Shown piece after piece: positions 9,117-18,195 of a DNA stretch of 54,692 nt. The notes beneath the pieces were generated by a model. It saw only the letters and a program-made list of their open reading frames with translations. It ran no database searches and had not been told where the DNA came from. Within the stretch, counting starts at the first letter, position 1. Each line of letters opens with the position of its first letter. Both the position numbers and the translations under genes were made by a program. This DNA comes from Paludibacteraceae bacterium (lineage in GTDB: Bacteria; Bacteroidota; Bacteroidia; Bacteroidales; Paludibacteraceae), in NCBI GenBank assembly GCA_017961765.1, contig JAGCWQ010000201.1, positions 1-54,692 of the forward strand. The letters run 5' to 3'.

Positions 9117-10562
9117 CTACTCAATGGTTATCTTCAGTTTTCCGTACAGATTCAAGCTGATTTTCAGTCCCATCTTTGTGATGAATATGTTATCGGCGTT
9201 GAGGTCGTTGATGAATCCGTCCAATTTCACGTTAGGGACAATCTCCATGTTGAAGAGTTCGGAGCGGCTCATTTCTTTCACCAAGTGGTATTCATCCTTC
9301 AGAGAGAAGACCAGCTCCTCTTCCAATCTTCGTTTCATTCCTTTCTTATAGAAGATATTCACGATTTTTGCTAAGATGTTTTTTGTCTTTATTTTATAGT
9401 CCACATCTTTCACGCGGATGGAGAAGGTTTCCTGGTCGTAGTAGGGTTTGCACTCCAAGTAGATGAGACCGTTGATGAATCCGATGACATCAAGTCCGAC
9501 GATTAGTTTTTCGTTCTGTCCGAATATCTCTACGCTATCCACGACCACACTCTTTTTCCCTTCTCCGAAGGTTTGCCCCACCATGACAACCCTTGCCATG
9601 GAGTCGAGTACGGTGAAAGGCACGTCGGCGAGGATGTTCATCATAAATCGCTCGTCTGTTTTCGTGTACATGGTCAGAGGAGGCAGGATGCTTTCCTTCC
9701 TGACGAAGGTTGGTGCATTTCCCAAATAGACCTCCATCAAGCATTTAACACCAAAAGTCGTGTTGATTTTGCCTTGGTAGCCGACGATAGGAGTCGTGTA
9801 TATTTGGATAGGCGTGGTTTTGATCCAAGCCTTGTAGTCGGCAGTGGAGATGTCGATTGGCTCTTGCACGAGGTCCCAAAGACTTTGGGCGTAGGTTCGT
9901 AATGGAACCTGCTCGTTCAAGGCCTTGTCGATTGTCGTGAGGATATCTTTTTTGTTGTCCCGTATGATTTTATCTACGATAGGGGTGATTCGCAAGTCAA
10001 CGAATCCGACTTTCAGCACGGGCTTTTTTATCCAGGAGTATTCGACGATTTCTGTTTTCGTGATGAGTTTCCAATCTTTGGACAGGTTGATGGTCGTTCT
10101 GAATTTCAAGTCGATGGCACCTTCAATCTCTCTGTCGGTATAGGTGATGCCCAAGTCGAAGCGTTTTTTGATCCAAAATTTGATGGGGACTTGGTATTCG
10201 AGGACGTTGTTTTCGTATTGGATTTTGAAATCTTTTGCTTTCTCCGCCCGCACCATGATACTGTCGTCCTCGATGACAGTATCCTCGTAGAGTGTGCCGC
10301 TAAAGGTCTCGTTGAGTTTTTTCTCCAAGAAGGATATGTTGATGTCCAAAGGGATGTGGAGGGTCGAAGTCCTTGGTGTATAGACGACTTCCTGGTATTC
10401 CTCTTCGGGGCGTTCTTCCGTCATGCTGTCGAGTCGTTCGGATACCGTCAGGTTGTCGATGGCTTCGATTGGGAAAATATCATCGGATGAATTATCCTGT
10501 GCAAAACTGAACAGAATACTCAAATTAAATAAAATCAATAAGTTAATGAGTTTTTTTTGCAT
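9117..10562 (-). CDS. DUF4403 family secreted protein
   Basis: The protein (481 residues from the ATG at 10562) has a Sec signal, MQKKLINLL plus a hydrophobic stretch ending FSFAQ. The mature part resembles the DUF4403 family of Bacteroidota, with long beta-rich, tubular-lipid-binding-like halves, an early SxLxIPLxI segment and later PIQIYTTPIVGYQGKI. An upstream ATG at 10592 would place ten unlikely residues before the signal peptide. It is followed at 4 nt by the FolK-like gene. The function of the family is unknown; a periplasmic or outer-membrane lipid role is inference only. Confidence 0.8.
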   Translation of the reverse strand: MQKKLINLLILFNLSILFSFAQDNSSDDIFPIEAIDNLTVSERLDSMTEERPEEEYQEVVYTPRTSTLHIPLDINISFLEKKLNETFSGTLYEDTVIEDDSIMVRAEKAKDFKIQYENNVLEYQVPIKFWIKKRFDLGITYTDREIEGAIDLKFRTTINLSKDWKLITKTEIVEYSWIKKPVLKVGFVDLRITPIVDKIIRDNKKDILTTIDKALNEQVPLRTYAQSLWDLVQEPIDISTADYKAWIKTTPIQIYTTPIVGYQGKINTTFGVKCLMEVYLGNAPTFVRKESILPPLTMYTKTDERFMMNILADVPFTVLDSMARVVMVGQTFGEGKKSVVVDSVEIFGQNEKLIVGLDVIGFINGLIYLECKPYYDQETFSIRVKDVDYKIKTKNILAKIVNIFYKKGMKRRLEEELVFSLKDEYHLVKEMSRSELFNMEIVPNVKLDGFINDLNADNIFITKMGLKISLNLYGKLKITIE

Positions 10563-10691
10563 GATGCCATAGGATTGATAAAACCAACCCAAAAGTAGGT
10601 AATAATTTAAAGTTTTCTATGATTAAATCGAAAATAATCGTTTCATACTATCTTTCTATCTCTTGCGTTATAATTTTTTTAAAATGAAGTG

Positions 10692-10720
10692 TTGTTTTAT
10701 TGTGAAAATGATTAATTTTG
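10692..10720 (+). promoter_or_regulatory. Bacteroidota-type promoter with a long leader before the barrel genes
   Basis: TTG (10692-10694) and TAATTTTG (10713-10720) are 18 bases apart. Transcription would start near 10727, giving a leader of about 197 nt before the ATG at 10924. No other gene is supported between 10562 and 10924. Confidence 0.6.
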
Positions 10721-10923
10721 CACAATGGAATGTAGAACCATTTTCTTGCGTAATGCTTTCTTTGAGGTAGGGAGTTGATTATTAGATATGAAGAAGAAAT
10801 AGTCCCTACGGAGTTTGTTCCCTTTTCGGGAGTTGATCAAGATGATGAGGATGGGAGCAAGAGAGAAGGTTGGGCGGGAGAATGGCTTTCCGATGAACTA
10901 GAGAAAGATAAACAGTTATATTT

Positions 10924-11706
10924 ATGAAAAAAGTTGTGATTTTTTTGTTCGCTCTTTTTAGCCTTTCCTCTTATGTTTTTGCACAGGACGAGGCGAGCGA
11001 AACGAAAGAGGTGAGTGATCAAGCAGCTCCTGCCGGAGAAACTGAAGAACCAGACCAAGAGGGATTTAAGAGTAATTGGTTTATAGGTGTAGGTGAAGGT
11101 GCCGTAGTTAATAAGTTTAAGGACAACTGGTTCGTTGGAATCGGTCCTGCATACCAACTCTTTTCGGGAACTCCGTCAAGTGGAGGTATGTTCGATCATG
11201 CTTCCGTTGGTCTCCAACTTCGTGGTGGTAAGTGGATGACTCCTGATTTTGGATTCCGTTTTGGTTTCCAAGGTTTCAGCTTCAAGGATTATAAGAAGGA
11301 AAGCCAATCTTATTTGTCTTTGGATGCCAATATGATGGTGAATGTGCAGAATTTGTTCTTGGGTTATTCAGAGAACCGTTTCTGGAGTATCGATCCTTAT
11401 ATGGGTCCTACTTTCTTGGTTTCTGATTTCGATAAGAATACCCATTATGGATTCGGCTTGTTGGGCGGTCTCCATAACACATTCAATATGAACAACATCA
11501 TCCCTTATGTGGGTGATAAACTTTACTTGTATTTGGATTTGAGTGCAATCTTGTCTGACAAGGAGTTTGACCATTCTGAATACGAGAGAGATGAGAAAGG
11601 GAAGAAGGTTTCATCTCGTGGCTTGGATGCGATCTATTCCGTTTCTGTCGGAGCTGTGTACAGATTCCCTAAGAGAGGATGGACTTCTTCGTTCATCATG
11701 TATTAA
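10924..11706 (+). CDS. outer-membrane beta-barrel protein, OmpA-type barrel without OmpA domain (paralog 1)
   Basis: The 260-residue protein has a clear signal peptide ending YVFAQ, an acidic Glu/Ala/Pro-rich linker (residues 20-45), then a barrel of about eight strands. It shares with the next two genes NWFxGxG, F-x-GTPSS, GKWxTP, a Y-x-G segment and SDKEFD near the end. The NWF(I/V)G(V/I)G motif occurs twice, about 25 residues apart, as if the first strand was duplicated. It ends in an aromatic residue (Tyr), as outer-membrane barrels often do. It has no peptidoglycan-binding OmpA domain. The next gene begins 13 nt later. Confidence 0.85.
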   Translation: MKKVVIFLFALFSLSSYVFAQDEASETKEVSDQAAPAGETEEPDQEGFKSNWFIGVGEGAVVNKFKDNWFVGIGPAYQLFSGTPSSGGMFDHASVGLQLRGGKWMTPDFGFRFGFQGFSFKDYKKESQSYLSLDANMMVNVQNLFLGYSENRFWSIDPYMGPTFLVSDFDKNTHYGFGLLGGLHNTFNMNNIIPYVGDKLYLYLDLSAILSDKEFDHSEYERDEKGKKVSSRGLDAIYSVSVGAVYRFPKRGWTSSFIMY

Positions 11707-11719
11707 TTAGGTATAATAT

Positions 11720-12322
11720 ATGAAGTTAAAGTCTTGCATATTATTATTCTTCTTAACCAGTTTCTTGACTGCATTTTCGCAGTCAAGGCTGGTTTATGTC
11801 AATGATTTCAGTGACGACTGGTTCATTTCAGCCGCTGGTGGTATCCAAACTTTTCAGGGTACGCCAAGCTCTGAGGAAAGTTTCTCTGGAACATTGTCGC
11901 CCGCTATGGCCTTATGCTTAGGTAAGTGGCTGACACCTGCTTATGCTTTGCGTGTTGGATATAACGGAAACTACTTCATGGATGCGAGGGGAGAGGATGT
12001 CTCTTTCTTTACTTTGCATGGAGAATTTATGTTCAATGTCCAAAATCTTATTAAGGAGGGTGGTGATCATTTTTGGAATGCCTCCCCTTATATAGGTACA
12101 GGATGGGCTGGTTCTCGTGGGGAGAATAAGAATGATGGCTGGGCTTTGCATTTTGGTTTGTATAATACTTTCCGCATTACGACATCATTGTCTGCCATGG
12201 CAGAGTTCTCAGGAATCCTTGCAGATAAGGAATTTGATTTGATGATTGATTCCAGCCAAGGTTTTGACAAATTATTTGCGCTTACGATAGGTTTGGTCTA
12301 TCGTTTGAAGTTTGAAGACTAA
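11720..12322 (+). CDS. outer-membrane beta-barrel protein, OmpA-type barrel without OmpA domain (paralog 2)
   Basis: The 200-residue protein has a signal peptide (residues 1-20, ending AFSQ) followed directly by the same barrel as its neighbours: DDWFISAAGG, FQGTPSSEESF, GKWLTP, SPYIGTGWAGSRG, FGLYNTFR and LADKEFDL. It is closer to the third paralog than to the first. The protein ends just after the last strand (YRLKFED), where the third paralog continues into a coiled linker and OmpA domain. It is probably cotranscribed with paralog 1 (13-nt gap). Confidence 0.85.
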   Translation: MKLKSCILLFFLTSFLTAFSQSRLVYVNDFSDDWFISAAGGIQTFQGTPSSEESFSGTLSPAMALCLGKWLTPAYALRVGYNGNYFMDARGEDVSFFTLHGEFMFNVQNLIKEGGDHFWNASPYIGTGWAGSRGENKNDGWALHFGLYNTFRITTSLSAMAEFSGILADKEFDLMIDSSQGFDKLFALTIGLVYRLKFED

Positions 12323-12522
12323 ATTATAGGTGGGTCTTTTAGATTTGCCTTTTGATAAAATGTACCACATTGAGGGTTTTGAAAAATTTTTTGGTGCTTT
12401 TTGTTTTACTTGCCTTTTCTTCTTACCTTGCTTTTGGGGGATAAATGGATGAGGGGGTTGTATAATTCAAAAGACATTGAAACGATTGGATGATACTCTC
12501 CTAAAGAAAACGGACTCCAAAG

Positions 12523-13683
12523 ATGAAACTAAAGACTGTTCTTCCCTTTTTGCTTTTGTCTGGATCTGCGACTATGAGTGCAGAAACAAAAGCTATACTT
12601 CTTAATAGACTTAAGGACAATTGGTTTATTGGTGCTGGTTTCGGTGTACAGGAATTTGCTGGTAACCCGAAGTCTGATTTGAGTTTTAGCGAAATGATGA
12701 CTCCAGCGGTCAATGCCTATGTCGGAAAATGGTTGACTCCAGGTTCTGGCTTGCGTCTTGTTTATAATGGGGCGACCTTCAAGGATAATCAAGGTGACGA
12801 TGTCCCTTATTTCAATATTCATGGCGACTATATGTGGAATATCCATAATACTTTCTTCGGCTATAAGCCGATGAGGATTTGGAATTTCTCTCCATATATC
12901 GGTGCGGGATGGGCTGCATCCCGTGGCGACAATACTAATGATGGTTTCTCCATCAACTTCGGTTTGTATAATACGTTCCGATTTACGGAAGCGGTCTCTG
13001 GTACATTGGACCTCTCAGGCATGCTCGCTGATAAGGAGTTCGATTTGGTAATCTCAGACCACTACTCTTTCGATAAGATTTTTACGGCCTCCGTGGGTGT
13101 CTCCTATAAGTTTAAGAAACGAGATTGGGATACGACGGCAATCAAGGATTTGAATGTCGCATTGCTTTCCGATGAGGAGTATGCTAAGAAAGTGGCTGCC
13201 GATTCGGCAACTGTGGCGGCTCAACAGGCTCAAGAGGAAGAGAAAAAACGTTTGTCTGCTCAGTTGAATGAGTGTTTGAAGAAACAGACAGATTTGATGA
13301 CTGAGTTGAATGAGGTGAAGAAAAATTCAGCGGAAGGTCTTGGCGAGGTGCCTGATTTGCAACTTCGCTTGATGACTAAGATGGTCTTCTTCACGAGTGC
13401 TTCTTCTTCGGTTGCCAATAAGTATATGGTGGATATGAAACCACTTGTGGAGTTCGCAAAGAAGAAAGGTTATCGTTTGAAGGTGACGGGCTATGCCGAC
13501 AATGCTACGGGTACGGCTTCTTTCAATAAGGCATTGAGTTTGCAACGTGCGAACGCCGTTGCTTCCTTGTTGGAAAAATTGGGTATGGCCAAGTCTGATT
13601 TGATTGTCGAGTCGGCTGGTGGCACTTTGATTGCCAATGACATGAGGTATAACAGACGGGTCTCTGTTGAGTTGGTTAAATAG
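12523..13683 (+). CDS. OmpA family protein: beta-barrel plus C-terminal OmpA peptidoglycan-binding domain (paralog 3)
   Basis: The 386-residue protein has an N-terminal signal, a barrel (residues about 28-200) with NWFIGAGFG, GKWLTP, SPYIGAGWAASRG and LADKEFDL, an Ala/Glu/Lys-rich coiled linker (about 220-275), and an OmpA domain (about 285-386) with VFFTSASSSV, TGYADNATGT and YNRRVSVELV. The OmpA domain binds peptidoglycan and ties the outer membrane to the wall. It is preceded by 200 bases without a clear promoter or terminator and followed by a strong terminator at 13765. It is the only one of the three tandem paralogs with the anchor domain. Confidence 0.93.
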   Translation: MKLKTVLPFLLLSGSATMSAETKAILLNRLKDNWFIGAGFGVQEFAGNPKSDLSFSEMMTPAVNAYVGKWLTPGSGLRLVYNGATFKDNQGDDVPYFNIHGDYMWNIHNTFFGYKPMRIWNFSPYIGAGWAASRGDNTNDGFSINFGLYNTFRFTEAVSGTLDLSGMLADKEFDLVISDHYSFDKIFTASVGVSYKFKKRDWDTTAIKDLNVALLSDEEYAKKVAADSATVAAQQAQEEEKKRLSAQLNECLKKQTDLMTELNEVKKNSAEGLGEVPDLQLRLMTKMVFFTSASSSVANKYMVDMKPLVEFAKKKGYRLKVTGYADNATGTASFNKALSLQRANAVASLLEKLGMAKSDLIVESAGGTLIANDMRYNRRVSVELVK

Positions 13684-13764
13684 AGCCTTGCTTGACGTAG
13701 GGAGAAATCTCTCGTCGGTCTGAATTTGGGAGTGGTTTTTATAAACTGTTCTTGAAAATATAGG

Positions 13765-13794
13765 GGCATCTCTTCTTTCGGGATGCCTTTTTTT
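13765..13794 (+). terminator. rho-independent terminator after the OmpA gene
   Basis: GGCATC (13765-13770) pairs with GATGCC (13782-13787), followed by seven T (13788-13794). It ends the barrel cluster and lies just ahead of recQ, which shows that the in-frame ATG at 13783 is not the recQ start. Confidence 0.85.
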
Positions 13795-13809
13795 ATGGTT
13801 TTGCGAGAA

Positions 13810-15711
13810 ATGGACAAGTATCAAGAAATATTACGTCAATATTGGGGATATGATGATTTCCGCCCTTTGCAGGGTGACATCATCCGTTCCGTCGGGTCGG
13901 GTGTGGATACGCTGGGCCTGATGCCTACGGGCGGTGGCAAGAGTATTACGTTCCAAGTCCCTGCTTTGTCCCTTTCTGGGGTTTGTGTGGTTGTCACGCC
14001 TTTGATTGCCTTGATGAAGGACCAAGTGGAGAACTTGCGTAGCCGTAATATTAAGGCAGTGGCTGTCTATTCGGGCTTGACCCGGGATGAAATACTTGTG
14101 GCGTTGGACAACTGCATCTTAGGCGATTATAAATTTCTCTATGTCTCCCCTGAACGATTGGCAACCGATATTTTCATAGCGAAACTGCAGCAGATGAAGG
14201 TCTCCCTTTTGGCTGTGGACGAGTCGCATTGTATCTCCCAGTGGGGGTATGACTTCCGTCCTTCCTATCTGAAAATCGCTGATATCCGTGCCTATATTCC
14301 CGATGTTCCTGTCTTGGCTCTTACGGCGACGGCAACTCCAGAGGTGGTCGAGGATATCCAGAAACAACTCCATTTCAAGAATGGCAAGGTCTTCAAGAAG
14401 AGTTTTGCCAGAAAGAATATTGCATATATTGTACGTCATACGGAGGATAAGATGGGCCAGATGCTTCGTATCCTCTCCTCTGTTCCTGGTACCTCTATCG
14501 TTTATGTGCGTAGCCGTAAGAAGACGAAGGAGGTCTCCGATTGGCTGAATGCCCAAGGTGTTACGGCTGATTTCTACCATGCCGGGCTTACCAACGAGAT
14601 GAAAGACCAGAAACAGCAAGATTGGAAATCGGATAGATGCCGTGTCATTGTGGCAACGAACGCTTTTGGTATGGGTATCGATAAGCCGGATGTGCGGACG
14701 GTCATCCATTTGGATCTCCCTGATACGTTGGAGGCCTATTTCCAAGAGGCGGGCAGGGCAGGGCGTGATGAACAAAAAGCCTATGCTATTCTGCTTTACA
14801 ACAAGTCGGACAATGCAAAATTGAATAAGAGGGTTGCCGATGGTTTCCCTGAAAAGACTTTCATCGAGCGTGTTTACAACTCGTTGTGTAATTACTATGA
14901 GATAGGGGTTGGTTATGGCCTCGACTCTGTCTTTGATTTCAGTTTGGGTGATTTCTGTAGCGTCTTCAAGTTTCCATTATTGCCGACTTACAGTGCATTG
15001 AAGATATTGGACAATGCTGGTTATTTGGAACTTACGGACGATGAGGATCATCAATCACGGGTCATGTTCATTGTTAATCGAAACGATTTGTATGATTTCC
15101 ACCCAGATAGCCAATTCCATGAAGAGTTGGTGAAGATATTGCTTCGCTCATATACTGGGCTTTTCACTGAATATGCGTTTATTGACGAGTCGCTTTTGGC
15201 TAAACGGTTGAATGCCTCAAGGGATGATGTCTATCAGGGCTTGATCGCTTTGTCCAAATGGAGGATTATCAATTATGTGCCGGGGAAGAAGACTCCGGTT
15301 GTCGTCTTTACTCGTTCGCGGGTGGATTTGCCTCATCTGGTGATTAGCAAGGAGGTCTATGAGAAGCGGAAGGAGCGTTTCGTGAAACGAATCGAGAGTG
15401 TCCTTTCCTACGCTCAATCGCAGGACCGATGTCGTAGCCGTATGCTGCTACACTATTTCGGCGAGGAGGAGTCGGAGCCTTGTGGCTGTTGCGACTACTG
15501 CTTGAATAAGAAAAAACGTGCCATGACTCATGTGGATTATGGGGAGATCAAGCAGGCCGTCTTGGGACTTCTGTCGGACGGACCGATGCAATTGACCTCT
15601 TTGGTTGGTAGCCTTGGGTATGAGGAAGAAAAGGTGTTGGATGTTTTACGTCTGATGCAGGACGCTGGGGAACTGAGGACGGATGCGACAGGTAAAATAG
15701 GCCGAATTTAA
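13810..15711 (+). CDS. recQ: ATP-dependent DNA helicase RecQ
   Basis: The 633-residue protein is a superfamily-2 3'-5' DNA helicase. Motif 0 (FRPLQ) is near residue 17, Walker A MPTGGGKS at 38-45, DESH near 140, ALTATAT after it, and the arginine-finger region AGRAGRDEQ in the second RecA lobe. A C-terminal zinc site (CRSRMLLHYFGEEESEPCGCCDYC region) is followed by a short winged-helix-like tail ending near 633. No HRDC domain is recognisable, as in one class of Bacteroidota RecQ. The start at 13810 was chosen because the earlier ATG lies within the terminator hairpin. Confidence 0.95.
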   Translation: MDKYQEILRQYWGYDDFRPLQGDIIRSVGSGVDTLGLMPTGGGKSITFQVPALSLSGVCVVVTPLIALMKDQVENLRSRNIKAVAVYSGLTRDEILVALDNCILGDYKFLYVSPERLATDIFIAKLQQMKVSLLAVDESHCISQWGYDFRPSYLKIADIRAYIPDVPVLALTATATPEVVEDIQKQLHFKNGKVFKKSFARKNIAYIVRHTEDKMGQMLRILSSVPGTSIVYVRSRKKTKEVSDWLNAQGVTADFYHAGLTNEMKDQKQQDWKSDRCRVIVATNAFGMGIDKPDVRTVIHLDLPDTLEAYFQEAGRAGRDEQKAYAILLYNKSDNAKLNKRVADGFPEKTFIERVYNSLCNYYEIGVGYGLDSVFDFSLGDFCSVFKFPLLPTYSALKILDNAGYLELTDDEDHQSRVMFIVNRNDLYDFHPDSQFHEELVKILLRSYTGLFTEYAFIDESLLAKRLNASRDDVYQGLIALSKWRIINYVPGKKTPVVVFTRSRVDLPHLVISKEVYEKRKERFVKRIESVLSYAQSQDRCRSRMLLHYFGEEESEPCGCCDYCLNKKKRAMTHVDYGEIKQAVLGLLSDGPMQLTSLVGSLGYEEEKVLDVLRLMQDAGELRTDATGKIGRI

Positions 15712-15720
15712 GAAAAAACA

Positions 15721-15748
15721 ATAGCCCCACACCGGCGTGCAGGGCTAT
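15721..15748. terminator. bidirectional terminator between recQ and the DUF4831 gene
   Basis: ATAGCCC (15721-15727) pairs with GGGCTAT (15742-15748). The minus strand continues into a T-rich run, so it works best for the leftward DUF4831 gene. The plus side has a weaker T-rich tail. Its core resembles the terminator at 43585. Confidence 0.75.
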
Positions 15749-15780
15749 CCCATTTTGTTTAAATCGCTTAGAAAATCTGA

Positions 15781-16851
15781 TTATTTTGAGATTTGAAGCA
15801 AGGCTCCCGTCTCTTTGTCGAAGAGGGCTTTCAAATCGTTTTTGTCGAAGAATCCGGCTGGAAGGCTTTCCGTTGTGCCTAACTGAGGAATTTCCATTGT
15901 TCCTTTCCAAATGGACTTTTTCCCTTGCTTGATGTCGATCTCCGCTATGGCAGGAATTCTGTACACGTAACCCGATTTTCCAGAAGGGTTGCTTACCTTG
16001 CTGGCGTTGTTCTTCTTTTTGATGGAGATGCTGATTGATTCGCTTACCTCCTCAAATCCGTTGCGTGCTGAGAATTTGCATATCTCTTGGTTATTTCCTT
16101 CTTTGTCTGGGGCGAAGGTGAAGGTCATTTTGGTGTTCTCCGTGCAATATTTTCCGAAGAATAACTCGTAGAGTTCTTTTTCTTCCTTCTCTATCTGGTG
16201 GATGAATTCGTTGACATCCTTTACGTCGTCACCGTTTTGTTGGAGCAGGTCGGCTTTGGTCATCCTCAAACCGTTGATGAGGTCGAATGCAAATTGAGCG
16301 TTTCCTTTGTCGGGAATTGAGTCGTTCTCCTTGTACTTGAAATTAGTTTTGAATTCCTCACTCTCCGTTTCTTGTTTGTGCTTCCTGTGGTGTTTGCCAC
16401 ACTTCCCTTGAGGAGGGAATGGGGCATTCATCTCTCTTGGGCAAGAGTTTTTGTCGAAACCTAAAGAAAGGTTCACACCTCTGAGTATTTCATTCTCAGT
16501 GAGGGAAATGAGCGAGCCTGTAGAACCGTAGGCTGCATATACCTTGTAGTGTTGAGTAGGATCGGGTTCAGTCCTCTTTCTGATTCGGATGTCGGTTATC
16601 TCCCATGTGTTACGGTCTTGGCTCTCTGCATAGGTTCCGAAGAATCGTTTGGCATCGCTGGAGTAAGGTCCGGCCTTGAATTTTTTGTTGGTTGCCTCCA
16701 CTTCGATTTCAAAAATTGTCTTTGGAAGGTAGTAGGATGCGACAACTTCCTCTTTTGCATTTGCCTCTTTCTCTTTTGCTGGAACTACCATATTCTGTGC
16801 GGTCGCTGCTGTGCCACAGATGAGGAGTGTTGATAAAAGTAATTTATTCAT
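15781..16851 (-). CDS. DUF4831 family secreted protein
   Basis: The 356-residue protein has a signal peptide (residues 1-18, ending TATAQ). It follows the Bacteroidales DUF4831 pattern: YYLPKTIFEIEVEA near 42, FKAGPYSSDAKRF, TWEITDIRI, TEPDPTQHYKVYA, and a C-terminal GYVYRIPAIAEI region. The function of the family is unknown; it is thought to act in the periplasm. It is the last of a leftward trio and starts 40 nt after the PF04020 gene. It ends 32 nt before the bidirectional terminator it shares with recQ. Confidence 0.82.
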   Translation of the reverse strand: MNKLLLSTLLICGTAATAQNMVVPAKEKEANAKEEVVASYYLPKTIFEIEVEATNKKFKAGPYSSDAKRFFGTYAESQDRNTWEITDIRIRKRTEPDPTQHYKVYAAYGSTGSLISLTENEILRGVNLSLGFDKNSCPREMNAPFPPQGKCGKHHRKHKQETESEEFKTNFKYKENDSIPDKGNAQFAFDLINGLRMTKADLLQQNGDDVKDVNEFIHQIEKEEKELYELFFGKYCTENTKMTFTFAPDKEGNNQEICKFSARNGFEEVSESISISIKKKNNASKVSNPSGKSGYVYRIPAIAEIDIKQGKKSIWKGTMEIPQLGTTESLPAGFFDKNDLKALFDKETGALLQISK

Positions 16852-16891
16852 GGATTATTTATTATTTATGATTTTTTGAATTTTGTTATAG

Positions 16892-17227
16892 TCATTCCTT
16901 GTCGATGATTTTCCCTAATAGGGAGGTTGTTATGGAAAGAACGATACTGAAAAGCATAGCCCATCCGAAGCCGTTCACCACAAAACCATCCAACAAAGAA
17001 CTTGCCATCTCTATGATGAATGCGTCGATGATGAAGATGAAAAGCCCCAAGGTTACTAACGTGATGGGAGCCGAGAGAAATACCAAGACGGGTTTTACGA
17101 AAGTGTTCAGTAACCCGAGGATGACAGATAGGATGATGGCTGTCAGATAGTTGTCTATTCCTATGCCGGGAAGAAGCCAGCCGGTAAGATAAACGGCCAA
17201 TGAAGATATGAATATTTTTAGTATCAT
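16892..17227 (-). CDS. PF04020 (phage holin 4_2/YvlD-like) small membrane protein
   Basis: The 111-residue protein has four hydrophobic helices that fill almost all of it. The pattern GWLLPGIGIDNYLTAI, then LGLLNTFVKPVL, then LPITLVTLGLF-like (APITLVTLGLFIFIID) is the hallmark of PF04020, a widespread inner-membrane family. Despite the holin label there are no phage genes nearby. It lies between the HHH-domain gene and the DUF4831 gene, in the same direction. A possible -7 box (TATATTTA on the minus strand, 17275-17282) may give it its own transcript. Confidence 0.88.
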   Translation of the reverse strand: MILKIFISSLAVYLTGWLLPGIGIDNYLTAIILSVILGLLNTFVKPVLVFLSAPITLVTLGLFIFIIDAFIIEMASSLLDGFVVNGFGWAMLFSIVLSITTSLLGKIIDKE

Positions 17228-17326
17228 CTTAAAGTGTTTCTCTGAATCTTAAAATGTTCTCGTTGATTCCACCCTAAATATAGCGATAATATTTGAACTA
17301 ATCCCTCTTTTACTTGTTACTGATTG

Positions 17327-18010
17327 TTAATCTTTTAAATAAGGAGCAAGTCGGCTCCACTCTTTATCCTCCATGTTCAGCAACTCTTTCACCTCGTTTT
17401 TCTCGATTCGTCCTCGTTCTTTCCTCGTTTTGATGAGGGTGGCGACGCCTTTTTTAGGAAGATAAGGGTGATAGAATCCCCAAGTGAAAGAATCGTCGTT
17501 CATGTCTATCCGTATTGTTTTATTTGTGTCCACCGTTAAATATGGGCGTATGGATTCATAGAGTTCCTCTTTTATGCCATAAACTTCCTTGATTTGATCA
17601 ACAGAGTGGAATCCTCCTAGTTTCTCCCTGAATTTGACGATTCGTGCGGCGTAGGTGCTGCCGATGCCTTTTAGTTTTTTGAACTCAGTCGTGTCTGCCG
17701 TATTGATTTCGATAGGCGATAGGGAATGCCCTTTCTCGTGTTTTCCCTTCTTGGAAAAACTTTTGGGTGAACTCTCCGTTTGGGGGTGGCTGGGACTATC
17801 CCTCTTGCTGGAGTAATCTTTCTCTTGTTCCTTTTTTTGAAGATCGGCTTTGAAGAGTTCCAGCGCTTCCTCTAATTGGCTCGTCTCTTCTTCGACGGGA
17901 GGAACGATGCGGTTGATTTGGGAACTGAGGGCGATGGAGATGCCCACGAATGCAAGAAGTAGGCAAAGCCCGTTTCTTTCCCCTTTTGTAAAAAAGAAAA
18001 AATCCTTCAT
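17327..18010 (-). CDS. helix-hairpin-helix (ComEA-like) DNA-binding domain protein
   Basis: The 227-residue protein has an N-terminal membrane anchor (residues 14-32), a charged Ser/Lys-rich linker (about 45-95), and a ComEA-type HHH domain: IEINTADTTEFKKLKGIGST, YAARIVKFREKLGGF, then VYGIKEELYESIRPYL. A second, weaker HHH repeat follows (YLPKKGVATLIKTRKE to LLNMEDKEWSRLAPYL). It is likely tethered in the inner membrane with the domain in the periplasm, as for DNA-uptake ComEA, but a function in competence is not shown. It is divergent from mnmA. Confidence 0.85.
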   Translation of the reverse strand: MKDFFFFTKGERNGLCLLLAFVGISIALSSQINRIVPPVEEETSQLEEALELFKADLQKKEQEKDYSSKRDSPSHPQTESSPKSFSKKGKHEKGHSLSPIEINTADTTEFKKLKGIGSTYAARIVKFREKLGGFHSVDQIKEVYGIKEELYESIRPYLTVDTNKTIRIDMNDDSFTWGFYHPYLPKKGVATLIKTRKERGRIEKNEVKELLNMEDKEWSRLAPYLKD

Positions 18011-18085
18011 TTTTTGATTGGGTTAGTTTCTCGATTCCCAAAGGTTTTAAGCAAACAAAACCGTATTGAAAATCATTTCATGTTT

Positions 18086-18114
18086 CAAATTTACGGATAA
18101 TTTTTTGTTTTCAA
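18086..18114 (-). promoter_or_regulatory. promoter for the HHH-domain gene
   Basis: Read on the minus strand, TTG (18114-18112) and TAAATTTG (18093-18086) are separated by 18 bases, fitting the Bacteroidota -33/-7 pattern. It would start a leader of about 70 nt. Confidence 0.5.
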
Positions 18115-18165
18115 CTCAGTTTTCTGTTTTTGCTCGTTTTCTTTTTCACGGCTTTCTATTTGGAT

Positions 18166-18173
18166 TATCTTTG
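18166..18173 (+). promoter_or_regulatory. -7 promoter box of mnmA
   Basis: TATCTTTG matches TAnnTTTG. It lies 22 bases before the ATG at 18196, which rules out the longer frame starting at 18130 as the true protein start. Confidence 0.5.
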
Positions 18174-18195
18174 TCTGCGAATAAAATTGAATTAT

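Noticed and set aside
10725-10778. 17-residue leader frame
   Set aside because: Too short to call as a gene without expression data; mentioned only as a finding on the leader.
13783-13809. Earlier ATG for recQ
   Set aside because: It lies inside the terminator hairpin of the OmpA gene; the ATG at 13810 matches the family start.
16892-17227. Phage holin indicating a prophage
   Set aside because: The protein is of the PF04020 family found widely outside phages, and there are no phage genes around it.
18130-18195. Longer N-terminus for MnmA
   Set aside because: It would start upstream of the -7 box at 18166, and the family begins at MASSKRVVLG.
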